64,000 nucleotides of DNA from contig MU119202.1 in assembly GCA_014904845.1 (NCBI GenBank), positions 186,001 through 250,000 of the forward strand, in the 5' to 3' direction. Below the pieces are notes generated by a model. That model saw only the letters and a list, made by a program, of their open reading frames with translations. It did no database searches and was not told the origin of the DNA. This DNA comes from Acephala macrosclerotiorum. Taxonomy: Eukaryota; Ascomycota; Leotiomycetes; Helotiales; Mollisiaceae. This document shows, piece by piece, positions 1 through 11,625 of this stretch (position 1 is the first letter of the stretch; the number at the start of each line of letters is the position of its first letter). The translations under genes and the position numbers were made by a program.

Positions 1-84
1 AATGCACTTCCATCCTTGTGGAAGCTCAACACACTCCAACCCTCTGCTGTTGTCCATACACGCATACAAACATAAGTATACAAA

Positions 85-3000
85 TCAACCAGCCGTTGTC
101 AAAACATAAGATGTGATGTTCGTCATCCTCTCGCTGGTGAGTTTCAACGAGATTCGAAGTAACTCCTGCGCTACATCAGGCTCACTCGTTTGTAGTCGCT
201 CCCAATTGTCGCGATCCATGAGCCATGTCACGCAATCACGCTCAGCGTGTACCACTGCAGTTCGTTCCGTTTCGGAGAAGAATGGCAGTTCTCCGCAAGT
301 CGTCCCTGCAACAATGCTCTCGAAGTATCGGCCCTGTGGCAGCTCGTAGTCTGCACGGAGGATGCCTTGTTCCACTAGATAGAAGCCGTCGGCCGAGTCG
401 CCAGTTTTGAAAAGGATTGTGCCTGCAAGATACTCTTTCCTGGTGAAGAAAGGCACTGCTCGGAACCAGAAATCTTCGTTCTTGTCTGTGAGACCTTGGA
501 AGGTCTGCAATATCAACCGAAGCGGCTCTTTGAAATTGTTGTACCGCGACTCTGGAGGACCTTCATCCAAGGCAGTCCTAGCAACTCGATGCAGCTGATT
601 GCGGCGCGGAGAGCTAAACTGCGTATCGAGGGTGTGCGAAACCACCTTCCCCTGACCAGGAACCTCGAGATGGGCCGTTGGAGCGTTTCGGCTTGTGTGG
701 GCTTCTTTGCTGGCGTAGAATGTCTTCAAGAGTTCGTTCTCGCAGCTCTCGAGCGCCGAGTTGAGATCCACAAATATCTTAACTTCGTTGCCATCTTGAC
801 CTAGACCCACGGCTCGCAGAGTTTGGGGCATCGGTCCTTCCTCGTCGACACCGCTCATGACTAGCGTCACGCCTCTTTTGCTAAAAAGCCTATTGAGCCG
901 GTTGAATGCTTCCGCGGCCGAGTAGTCAACTCCAGTGACATGTGCAAGGTCGAAGACCAAGAAGCGTATTGGTCGTTCGTAGAATGCCTCATCCTCGATC
1001 AGTCCTCGAATTCGCTCTTCCACACTGACAATGGTACCAAAGAAAAGGTAGCCTGCGAGTTTCGTAACATGGATTTGCGAGCCAACATCACGCAGATACC
1101 TGTACTGAACGGGATTTCTGCGAACAGTTGACCCAGCAATCTCTCCGGAGTAAGATGCTCGTACTGCTGGGATTCTTGATGTTTGGAAGACGAGGGAAAT
1201 GAAGGCTAGGAGGATGCCGACGCCAATGCCGACAACAAAATCGTGGATGCCCATGATAAGCACTATCGCAACAACCTGTAATGGTTAGCCTTTTTTTTTG
1301 CTTCAAGCGATTTGACAGATAACTTACTGTCCAGTATTCCAAGCGTTTGAGCTTCTTCCAAGGTGCTAAAAGTGCTTCCATTAAAAGCTCAAACCCCAAG
1401 ATAAAGATCAGAACGCCCACCATCATTCGTGGAATGAATCCTATGATGGCGGGACCAATGATCATTATACCAAACGTCGATATAGCAAGAAGTATGCCTG
1501 CCAGGCGGCTGTTACCACCACTTTTTATGAACAGAACACTGTTGGTGTAAACCAAATAGTTCTGGATGCTGCCTACGAATCCAGAGAGCGCATTTGACAC
1601 GCCGTGGGCGATGAGCTCTCTATCGAGGTTCAAGTTGTCTTCTCCAATGTTGAAAGCAAGAGCAGGAACGTTTATTGGCACGTGTAAGACTCCAAAGAAT
1701 GTCAGGGCAAACATAGTCGGGATCGTCTCCGCTACCGCACCCCAGTGAACAAGTTTGAAATCTGTCAATGTTAGTTGAATGTGGAGCATGCGGGCAAGAT
1801 ACCTTACCATATAGAGTATAGAAATACCACCATGGCTCACCAGCATCTGGGGCATCGAAGATCCAACCAATTTCCCGCAGATTACCAATGTCCAGCTGGT
1901 CAAGTGATGTTACAAAGAAGTAAAAGATTGCTGGGATAGTCAAAATATACGCAGGAAGATAGTACTTCGACGTGATTTTCGTTTGCGACCAATAGAGGAA
2001 CATAGCCAGAAAGAATGGGATAGTCCACAGGACCAGAGTGTCGGGGGTGAACATCTTTTTCAGCGTCGGTAGGTTGTATTCCAGATTACCGGGAAGCACG
2101 GCAGTAACTTCAAACCCCGTGGCAACCAAGAACCACCCAACACCACCAATGCAGCCGATGAGGATGTGCCTTGGTATGAAACCAACTATGTATCCAAAGC
2201 CGCAGATTCCCATGAGGAAAAACACTATCCCGGTGAGGATAGAGCTGATGGCATAAGACGTGATGGTAGTTGCGATGACTGTTTGTGGATTTTCTTCTCC
2301 AACAGTGGCCATAATCATGAATGCCATTTTATGGAAAAAGGGGACGACTTCGATCTATATCTTGTAAGTAGTCTATCCGTTTTGTCGAGACCGTGGAACA
2401 AACCATTTCAGAGCCGATAACACCCTTAAATCCACTTCCTCCGCAAGAGTAGATCAATTGAGAGACAATACAGCTAACGTAGAACATAGATATGCCGGCC
2501 GAACCAAGTTTCTCGAAGATAGGCTGCCCAAGTGGGAAGAGAATCATGCCTAGATGACGGAAAGATTAGTGTTTTACATTTTGAGTCATACGTACATGAT
2601 GAACATGATTGCGAAGAATCGTTGGCGTTGAAATGATATGCATGAAGGAAAATGGGAGTTTAGCGAGCAACCGGGATGCAACAACCTACCATATGATAGA
2701 GCATCCAATACGTTTAGCAATAGTCCCAATATCACTGCGGGTAGGCAAGCGGCAGGCTCTACGACAGCATGTTGAAATATGGCCTTCCTATCCCATGTTT
2801 TGGGACTCACGAGTGTCCGGAGAGCTGGTACACCCTTTTCCTTAGGCCATTGTACGATATTATGTAGCTTTGGCCAGGATGGTTGACGCCGGGTGACCTG
2901 ACCCTCAATATCCTGCTCTCCTCGAATCCAGTCAGGATGACGCGATTCGGATCTGTGCTTCGATAATAATGGTGTTCTTTCTGTAGGATCTACGATCATG

Positions 3001-3730
3001 CCGTCGCTAGTCATGATCAATCGTCGTTGCACTTCAACCCCATCTAAATCCACCTCGGTGCTTCCGTCCAGATGTCCGTTGCTATGCGATTCTTGTCCAT
3101 CTTTTTGTAGAGAGTTGGGCGGAGAGCGCTTCAGCATGCTAGTGAGAGCGGAAGTACCTGGTGACTTATCGGAGGAGACACTTTCAGCTTCAGGTGATAC
3201 AGGCTCTGACACTTCATGGATGGTGTGGTGGTACAGCCCTTCTGGCTCACTATTGACAACCGACTCTGTTTCCGGTCCCTGTGTAAAGTATGACTCTAGG
3301 TTTGTTTGCGTCGATCGGTGTCGGGGAGGGGATACGCTTCGGACGGAAGCTTTGTCTGAGAGAGCGTAGGAAGCAAGCTCAGCGGTGTCTTCGCGGACGC
3401 TTCGAGCAATTTGGGCATTATCGACAGGCGCAGTAACAAGGTCAGTATTAGTGCACAGCATCTGTGAAGAGTGGACGTACCTTGGGGCCCTCGATATGAC
3501 AAATGTACGGACGACCGTGTAGGTTCTCTCTGGGCGGAGGCAGTAGATGGATTCAGAGCTGAAGCCTCTGGACGGCCCCGAAAGGATCCAAAATTCGTAG
3601 AGCCATAGTTATCCGACGCGAAGGAACCATCCATATTGGAATCCCAAGAACTTGAAATTCTGCGAGGACTGGAGTGAGAGCCAAGTGAGGGAGTTCTCCG
3701 TATCGATCCAAAGGCTGCTGATAGTGACAT
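85..3730 (-). CDS. SulP-family transporter with STAS and cyclic-nucleotide-binding-like domains
   Basis: Six exons: 3481-3730, 2690-3388, 2404-2549, 1808-2354, 1328-1761 and 85-1275 (about 1,088 aa). The first 280 residues are Ser-rich and probably disordered. A SulP membrane domain follows (about 283-700, with [13 protein letters not shown] and [15 protein letters not shown]), then a STAS domain (about 760-870, [20 protein letters not shown]). The C-terminal fold is cNMP-type (about 965-1080, [20 protein letters not shown]). This order matches the fungal family of yeast YGR125W/Vsb1, a vacuolar protein linked to basic amino-acid storage, rather than the plasma-membrane sulfate permeases. Vacuolar location and substrate are inferred. 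The first intron's acceptor (GAAG at about 3389) was picked for frame and is the weakest junction. The stop is TGA. Confidence 0.9.
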
Positions 3731-5429
3731 CGCCGGCGCGTCTTCTCCTCACAACCACCAGGAAGGTCCAATTGTCTGGGCACGCATGCAGACTTGAGAA
3801 GAAAAGCGGCAGAGCTCAAGAACCAAAGTATGGAAAAGATGAAAGGGTATGGCAGAAAGCCGACGGGCAGAACCAAAGAACCAGTTTGCAGGGAGCTCTA
3901 GTCAAGAAAGAGACTAGGTTTTTGACGGCGAAAGTAGGCTCGACCAATGCTACACAAGGGAAGCCGGGACTCTGATGGCACCTGGCACCCGATAAAAGGT
4001 AGAGGTAGATGTAGTAGTCTGAAATGTATACTTACTTATAGCAACAAGGAGTCAGAGGCATCCAGGTGCAGGCTCATGTTCTTCTGCTGAATTATCATGA
4101 TCATCTCGCGTCATCTGTTGAACCTGGCAGAGATGATATTTTTCGAGCGGGGCCACCTGCATGCACAGGCAAGGCAAGGTAAGGCAAGGCAAGGCAGGGA
4201 AGAGAGCGCTACTGTAACGCCCCACGAAAACGCCAGAGTTCTGAAATCGAGACTTCATGGCAGAGGATCAAGCGAGCATATTGTCAGAGTATGTCGTTAC
4301 AAGAAGAAAGTCGCTCTCGCTTCAGTCGTCTCGACGGCTATTTGCTTTTTCCGGAGTGAGACTGAAAGCATGTGAAGAAAAAGCGGCGGCTAGAAAAAAC
4401 GGTTGCACGGTTGCAGCAGGCGGCGGCTTCGAACGCCACTCACGCCCTTTCGGATCGCATAAAAAATTCTAGGGCAGCTCGGGACTTCAACGGAACTCAC
4501 ACCCATTCAATAGCATTTCACCAAGGCATCACAGACACGTTTCTCTGCTTTGCAGTTGCGGTATTGCATTCAATTGAAATACCCCTCTCTTGAGGAAGAG
4601 AAACTCCGCAGTCTCAAGTAGCCAATGTCTTTCTCGAGTCATTGGAATACCTAGACCAGGATGCATGCGGGGTGCTGTTCCTCCTAACGCCATACATCCT
4701 CCTGCAGATTGAGCCACTCGCAGCAACATGTGTTCCATGTGTTGCGCAATTTCTGATTAGCACCTGATGCATGGCAATGGCATCACAGTTCGACGGACAT
4801 CCTCCCCGCATCTCTGGTACTACTGGCAGATCTCGTGCAATCTCAATTGACCAGATTAGGAAAGTCCGCGCCCAGGTTAGGACTTTTCAGACCCCAAAAA
4901 CGCAATTCCTATAACAGGCGATCCGGCCGTGGGATTTGGATATAATTAACTCCGCCATGGCGCTCGAGACACCTCAGTGTAACTCGACGACCTTGTATGT
5001 TCGAGCTGCAGCTAAAGTTTTTGATATACAAGGACGCCTACTTCTCATTCGCACTAGCAGCGGAGTCCCCTCCGCCATCCCCAGTGGGCCAATGCATACA
5101 CCTTGGATCTTCCAATAAACATTAGCCGCCTCCTCCACCTGAAGCTCTCTTGCTGCACGTTTCTGAGTTTTCTTGATGCCTCCCGCGTAGCCCCACGCAT
5201 ATCACCCCCACCAGTCCACATTCATCCGGCAACAACCGCTTTGAGTTCCTTTCTAGACTCTGTAGAGAGAGTTTCGGAGCTCAGTGACTCATCCGCGAAG
5301 GTACGTCTCGATCTCTCATTGCCCCCACGGTCCAATTGGACCTTTGAGTGCCACATTTATCCTCTTCGATGTGGGAACTATCTCCATTGCGGAAACGGTC
5401 CGTCAAGGTTGTCTCGAGATGCAGTTCCT
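3731..5429. other. Intergenic, upstream of the SulP gene
   Basis: No convincing gene is visible in these 1.7 kb. The stretch lies between the 5' end of the SulP transporter and the 3' end of PSF1, so it should hold the SulP promoter. It contains a short AAGGC-type microsatellite near 4167-4199. Several open frames exist but look like chance. Confidence 0.6.
4167..4199. repeat. AAGGC pentanucleotide microsatellite
   Basis: Five to six copies of AGGCA/AAGGC, one with a single change to AAGGT, lie in tandem upstream of the SulP transporter gene. No function is evident. Confidence 0.75.
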
Positions 5430-6219
5430 TCAGCTCAGTTTCTGCAGATACCCTTGAGCTATGAGCCGCTCAACATCCCCTTGCCGAACGTAGAATTGCG
5501 AGTTCTTGGTAAGGTTGATGGTGCTATTTCCAATCAATTAACAAGCATGTCCAACACGTGTAGGACCATTGACCACTCACCCGTACTCTGTCTGTATCTC
5601 TCCCGCGTCCTTGAGGACACGGACATCAATGAACAGATCTCGTGGAGGCTCCAGGCTTCCCGTGAGATCAATATCTGTCCACTGGCCCTTGTATGCAGCC
5701 AGGAGATCACTGTATTGCCGAACGTACTCCTCCTCTTCAGGACTCAAGCTGCTGCTATTCCCCTCTCCATTACCGAGGTCTGCTCCACCGTTCTGGCCCT
5801 CATTTGCACCCCTCTGTTGTTGCGCCGCTAGATCCGCAACATCGCTTCCATTCCACACCATCTCCTCCAACTTGTCTGTCCGAGTGCGGTGGTATGCGAG
5901 TAAACACCTCTTGTTTCGACGCATACAGAGGTGATCAACTAGGAGCGTGCAGGCTGTAGCGGGGTTCGCGGATGGCTCGAAAGATCCATTGAAGTCTTGT
6001 AGTATGTTTGAGACATCCTTGTCCAAGTCTCGAACTTCCCTGGTGACAGCTCGTACGATCTCGGTCTGGTAACTATGCTGGAGTTAGTGGGTGGAATAGA
6101 ATGCCGCGAAGCCCGCAGAAGAGAATGAGGGGGAGGAGGGAAACCTACGGAGGGAGATGCTCCAGCTTTTGCGTCCGTTTTGCATGCTGGACAAGCTTAT
6201 TGCCCAGATCTCCATACAT
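5430..6219 (-). CDS. PSF1: GINS complex subunit Psf1
   Basis: Three exons (6149-6219, 5581-6072, 5430-5523) encode 218 aa. Psf1 is one of four GINS subunits that join Cdc45 and Mcm2-7 in the replicative CMG helicase in the nucleus. The N-terminus MYGDLGNKLVQHAKR and the core FEPSANPATACTLLVDHL with MRRNKRCLLAYHRTR are diagnostic of the helical A domain. The C-terminal B domain follows a low-complexity Gln/Gly/Glu linker and includes LLAAYKGQWTDIDLTGSL, SQFYVRQGDVERLI and GYLQKLS. Yeast Psf1 is about 208 aa, so this copy is full length. Intron phases join cleanly (CC|T and GG|C). GC-rich ACGCG-like motifs near 6310 could be S-phase (MBF-type) promoter elements, which is inference. Confidence 0.95.
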
Positions 6220-7104
6220 TTGGAGATATCGCAAATTGGCAGACTCAAAGATGGAAGTCTTTCGGCCTTGTTGTGTTCGGCAGAGTTGGCGCGTTGACAA
6301 CAGGGAAAGACGCGGCGCGCGAAGATCCACAAGCGCGCTTGACGCCGTCGAGTGTCAATCCTTCAACTCACCTCCCACTTTTGAACAAAGTGTTAATGCT
6401 TTCGCACGATGAGGGGTATGACAAGCATATCCCATGAATACGATAAGGCTTAGTTGCCTTTCTTTTCTTGATGTCGGACCCGATTCTGAGGCCTCCAATT
6501 GAGCCCTGTCGTCGGATACCTGCATAAACAATGGCTTTGTGTCACCAACAATCTTTCGTCCACTTATCAGCAAGTTTGCTACTTGAGACTCAAGTATGCG
6601 AGACGTCGCAAGAATTGCCTGCTGGTAGCTCGTTCATGTTATGCGCGGAGTCTCTGCATCAGCTGCTATGAAATTTCGAGGCTTACCAGCGTCAAAATAT
6701 ATCCTCAAGTTGCTTCCTTTGCTTAAACCTGCATGTCCGTAACCGTTCCATTAATGCAGCATGATGCTGGAATTAGAATGTTCAATTCTCGGATATCACA
6801 TTACATGGGCAAACTTCGCTTTCTCGAGTCGTACAATAGCGATGATGAGAGTCATCAGGATCATGACGAATAATTGATTTACAACTCTCCATTTCCTAAT
6901 GTCCAAGATTTCGTACATACAAGAAACGGCAGTTTTATGCCGAGAGGAAACCAGAGTCAATCAAACATTACACAACCGCCAACGCCGTCCATCGCTTTCA
7001 AATGCTATCAACCAACCTCCCTGCTTCTCAACAGACACAACATGGAACGTCATCCTAACGATCATTTGCTCATCGCAAGTTACATCCGTCAACGCCCTTG
7101 AGGT
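6220..7104. other. Intergenic, PSF1 promoter region
   Basis: This lies between the 5' end of PSF1 and the 3' end of the HMG-box gene. I see no gene here. CG-rich sequence at about 6305-6345 contains ACGCG and GCGCGC steps close to the PSF1 start. Confidence 0.55.
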
Positions 7105-8781
7105 TTACTCTTCTCCATCCATCCACTTATCAAACTCCCCACCGGCATCCAACGACTCAACGTGCCACCCCTCTTGGTTTCCCTTTAGCACATGCATGTG
7201 CGGATCCTGAATCTGTCCTCCATCTTGCGTCAACTCTGGATCAATGAACGGCATGACAGGATCATGACCCATGTTAGGGTCATGGCCCATGTTAGGGTCA
7301 TGGCCCATGTTATATGGTGGCGCCCATGGCTGCCCTCCATTCTGATGGTCACTAAAGAACATGCTTGGGTCACCATAACCTGGACTCTCGTACAGCGGCT
7401 GATCTGGACCAGGACCCATTAGGGAAGGATCTATCCTCTGTCCTTGAATTTGTTGTTGCTCATATGGAGGATATTGCTGGGAACCAATCATCATGTTGAA
7501 TTCCTGTCCTCCCGGCATTCCTAGGAAAGAGCCAGGTGTCTCCGTCTTTCTGATGATCACATCTTCAGCTCCTGGGATTCTTGGGTTGGTCTGAATCGTC
7601 TGCTGGTAGTACTCTCCCTGGCGCAAGCTTTGCTGGTTGTATGGAGCTGGCAATGGCATACCTGGGTTCTGAGTTGAGAACAACGACTTGTTATATCCAA
7701 CATTATATGCCTCTTGCGAGTCTTCCCGTTGTCCATAGTCGTAGGCAGATCTTGTGGTTGGGTACATAACTGGCTGTTGTGGTCCCGGTCTTGGAGACGG
7801 ACGATGTTTCTTCTTCCGGTCTCTGGGCCCTTGCCACTCAAAGTCGTCGAGATCAGATTCCTCAGTCACAGGCTCTTCCGACACCTTCCTTTTCGCAGCT
7901 TTGCTTTGCCCTGGCTTTGTTGGCGAAAACTTGTATCCTGGATGGGCATTCTGGTGATTGATACGCTCGATTCGTGCCCATTCGCTGAACTGATCCTTCA
8001 CACTATCAGGCTCAAGTGGCCAACTGTCTCCGCAAACTTGCGATACGACCTGATGGTTGTTCTGCAGACACCAGTCCTTCGTTCTGTTTTGATATGCTTT
8101 TCGGTACAACATGAATGAGTTCATGGGTCGCTTTACCTTGCCAGGTATCTTTCCTTCTTCAACCTCTTTTCTTCGCACCTCTGCAGATCTGTTCACGTAT
8201 GCATCAATGTCGACAACAGCAACATGCGTCCAGTCTTTTGTCAACTCGCTGAGTGGCTTCTCAAGCTTTGCGACTTTCTTCTCTGCTTTGACTTTTGTCC
8301 GCTTTGGCTCTCGTTTCGGTTTGGTGGACTTTGCGATTCGAGATCTGCTTTCTGGAATTGGTCGGAGATTCTGGTGGCTTCGTGGAAGCCCTAGGCCGCT
8401 TCTCGTTCTCAGCATCTCCTGGGAGTTCATCGAAGGTGTTGGAGGCGATGTAGCAGGTGTGCTGTACTGATCGGGATACATATTTCCTGGATATTCCTAT
8501 TTCTTGTCAGTAGCTGCTTCGATCTTGGACTACGCGCTCCTTACGTATTGAACGCCCAGTCCTGAATCTTGGTGTTGATGCTGGTATGCATATCGCTGTT
8601 GCTGGCCGCGGTATGCGTATGCATCATCTGGCGCTGGTGACCCATAATTCGATTGTAAGTGTACTCCTTCATCGTATTGCTGCTCTTGTGGGTAAGGAGT
8701 GCTAGCATTGTGTTGGATCAACTGGTGAAGACCCTGCTGCATCATCTCCCCTTCTCCTTGTGGAGGAGGAGTTTGAGTCAT
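7105..8781 (-). CDS. HMG-box transcription factor (MATA_HMG / Ste11-like)
   Basis: Two exons (8545-8781 and 7105-8496) encode 542 aa and join as VQY|EYPGNMY. A basic Lys-rich stretch precedes one HMG box at about residues 200-275 (VKRPMNSFMLYRKAYQNR, then EWARIERINHQNAHPGYKF). The box is of the MATA/SRY-like DNA-bending type. The remainder is Gln/Pro/Gly-rich and probably disordered, with a triplicated MGHDPN motif near the C-terminus (about 7257-7316). The box and layout resemble the fungal Ste11/FMF-1 group that controls mating and fertility genes, but I cannot separate that group from other fungal HMG proteins by eye. It is not a MAT locus idiomorph as far as visible: no alpha-box gene, APN2 or SLA2 lies nearby. 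The 2.8 kb gene-free upstream region fits a complexly regulated gene. Confidence 0.88.
7257..7316 (-). repeat. 18-bp coding tandem repeat (MGHDPN)
   Basis: Three consecutive near-identical 18-bp units encode MGHDPN, MGHDPN and MGHDPV inside the disordered tail of the HMG-box protein. Such repeats often vary in number between strains. Confidence 0.8.
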
Positions 8782-11625
8782 TGTGATGGCGAGAGGTGGA
8801 AGAATATCCTGCCCGGAAAGAGAAAATTATTCCGATGGTTGAAAGAAAGAGGGGGGTGGCCGTAGGTATATGCTAGTTAAGTGGCCGAAAGTGTGGTTAG
8901 AGCTGTTGTTGAGAGTGATGGCTGAAGCGCGTGGAAGCACGCTGATGTTTTCTAGAAGCTTGTCTGAGCTATACTTTCTCCAAATTAACCCCTCTGGTTG
9001 CTATTTTCAGCGGATCAGTACCGGGTGGTGTAATGATGCTGTGAAGAGCTCTTGGACCTGTCGCTGGTCACGTCGACGGTGGGTTTGCAGGAAAGTAGTG
9101 GTAGAAGCAAGGTGAGACCGGAAAGCGGATCGGAGTCCTAGAAGAAGGATCTCAAGAGTTTCTGGAAAGAAGAATCTAGCGAAGGAATCCTTTTGGATGG
9201 AAAGTAGTTCATCTGAAGTTCAACTTATTAGACTTTGGTCTGAGAATTGAACCAGGCGGGAATAGTTTGTCTTTTCTCTCGGATCGTGCAGCACTCTGGG
9301 AGTTTGGTACGAACCTATCGCGGGCAGCCGTCTTGCAGCAGTGCGTCTGGCTTCCTAGCACACCAGATGTTCTGGAACCGCAGCTGTGGGCAAGTGTGAT
9401 GCGAGGTTCCAGCGTCCAGTACCCCTGACTGTGCCAATGCTCTGAGGCTGCTCTGGTCTTGGGTGTTTCTTTATCGGATGATGTGTCGAAATACCGTTTG
9501 GTAAGCAAAGGCAATAGAACAGGAGATAGTCTCACCAAGCAAGAGCAAAGTATGAGTCTTTGTTTTGGAGCTTTGATAGAAAGAAAGGATCTGCTGTGGT
9601 CTTTATGTATTCGAAGTTCGGGTTCTCCTGAATGGAAACCGACGAATTGGGAGATTCTGCTTTCAGCCAACCACTGCTTCCGTTCAAAGAAAGCTTTCTG
9701 CATGCACAGAAGTAGCAATTAGCGGCACCGCCACCATGCGAACAGTTTACAACATCCTCTTATTCTATTTCAGATGGGGTTCTATACATCACACTCCTCA
9801 ACTTCATCCATGGATCCCTCTCGACGGAGGAATCTCCGCTGGCAGCCCAGCACCAAACCTCGCCATCTCCGACATGAGCAAGAAATCACTAAGATTAGTT
9901 CCCGTCGAGGCTATAGACGAACATACGAACAGACAGGCATCAACACACTGTCCAACCGTTCGTTACTTCGTTACCACTATTAATCCATGCTTGAAGTCTG
10001 ACTGGCTTCTCCACCAGTTCATGCACATATGCAGCAGTTCCCATGCACCAGTTCGCAGATTTTAGTGAAGCACATGTAGTTGGCTGCGACGAGGAATGCG
10101 GTCACGCTTGCGCTTGGCCTGAGGAATGTACAGTGCCTGCCACCAATAAATAAATCGCTTCCCCTTTCCGGATGCGAAGCAAGACGAGTAGGCGGAAATG
10201 AAAACAAGCCACATCTCCCATTCTCACTTATTCATAATTAATTCTATGTGTGTAAGAAAATACTACTGTTAGGATGTCCTTGCCGTTGAGTTTTGAAGTG
10301 GGAGAGGGAAGCGTAAGGTGTGATGCCATGTGGTAGACATTCTGAAGGCAGTTTGCATTCTGGGCCCACACGAACGCGATGGGGATGCGGGTACGTGCAG
10401 TAGTGGGGGGTGTGAGGGGAATCAGGCTGAGACCTTGTTTGAAGCTGGGATTGGGGTCCTATCTGGCTGTTTATGAAGGTGGTCTCTCGCTCTGTTGCTG
10501 CTGTTGGTGGAAAGTGTGGGTTGGGCTGAGGAAGACCTGATACTACTGTGTGTGGTGGTCAGTTTGGGCCTCAGTCCTTCTGGTTCGTCTGCTTTGTGGC
10601 TGGAAGGGTGATTCTGTTGTGGTAAATTGCTTCTTCCCAGCTTCCGTTCGCCTCAGATCAAGACCATGGTACGTGAGATCTTGTTGTACATCACGAGTCC
10701 ACAAACTTGCCAAATCTCCGAAAACAACGCTAATATCTACCTTGCCGAAACATTAAAAGCTATTCTCAGATTTTTTTGGTATTCCCTTTCCCTGGAAACA
10801 CCTTCTTGGTGTGCCTGCGTACATAAGAAATGCTCCATAGACTCACCACTTCTCCTCCACCAGCTATACCCACAACAACGAATTGGGAGCAGTTTGTGAG
10901 GCTCTATATCTTCTCATTAAAGATGTTTGTAGAGAGGAAACATACGGAAGTTGAAAGGAAATGGTGTTTTGTCGCATGCGGAAAGGCCGCATATTTGAAG
11001 AAGGCTGGAAGAGGAACGCACTTCGATGGCACTGGCAGCAGCAGCAGCCTTTTGAATGGCCGATACGAATAAATAACGTAGTCAGTGTATACTTTGTATG
11101 AGAATGAGATACACCTACACATATAACATGGTCCTGATCTTACGTACCTGAAAAGTGATGAGAGCTGTTTCTCATGCTTGAGTCTACCATTAATGTAGCA
11201 ATTAACCTCACTCACGATGACAACAGCATAAAAATTGTTTTTAGGACATTTCATTATGATAGTACATCTTCCATCTCAGTAATGCATGTGCTGATCTATC
11301 CCACCCGCTTTCTATTGACCATGCATGCGTTCGTAAAGGGCTTCAAGAAAGACCTATGCTCTCCCTGAACTCCATCCACATACACCATTCCCTGTCATGC
11401 ATACACATTAAATTGAGAAGAAAAGAAAACCTCGTAGACCAGTCCCATCTATAGACATAATGTTTTGGGAGTCTCTGAATTTGGCCCTGACTTGGTATGC
11501 TGCCAGCTCCCAGAAGATCTGAATCCAAGATGACTCATCGAGGCGGTGTCCCTGTTCTCTGACAGCTGGTATTCAAGAAAGAGCTGATCGAATAATTGAA
11601 GGATTATACAGTGACCTTGAACACA
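8782..11625. other. Long gene-free region upstream of the HMG-box gene
   Basis: These 2.8 kb lie between the HMG-box gene start and the 3' end of the PHD-finger gene. The longest open frame (minus, about 9209-9718, 169 codons) shows no family signature and has the look of a chance frame. The region could hold a long promoter, a spliced 5' UTR of the HMG gene or a non-coding transcript. Sequence alone does not decide. Confidence 0.5.

Noticed and set aside
5103..5831. 242-codon plus-strand frame opposite PSF1
   Set aside because: It overlaps PSF1 exons on the opposite strand, and the PSF1 reading is supported by clear family motifs. This frame is a shadow.
7105..8781. HMG-box gene as part of a mating-type locus
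   Set aside because: None of the usual MAT neighbours or an alpha-box gene is present nearby, so an autosomal HMG regulator is the better reading.
9209..9718. 169-codon minus-strand open frame
   Set aside because: It has no domain, no splice partners and irregular composition. It is probably a chance frame in the long spacer upstream of the HMG-box gene.
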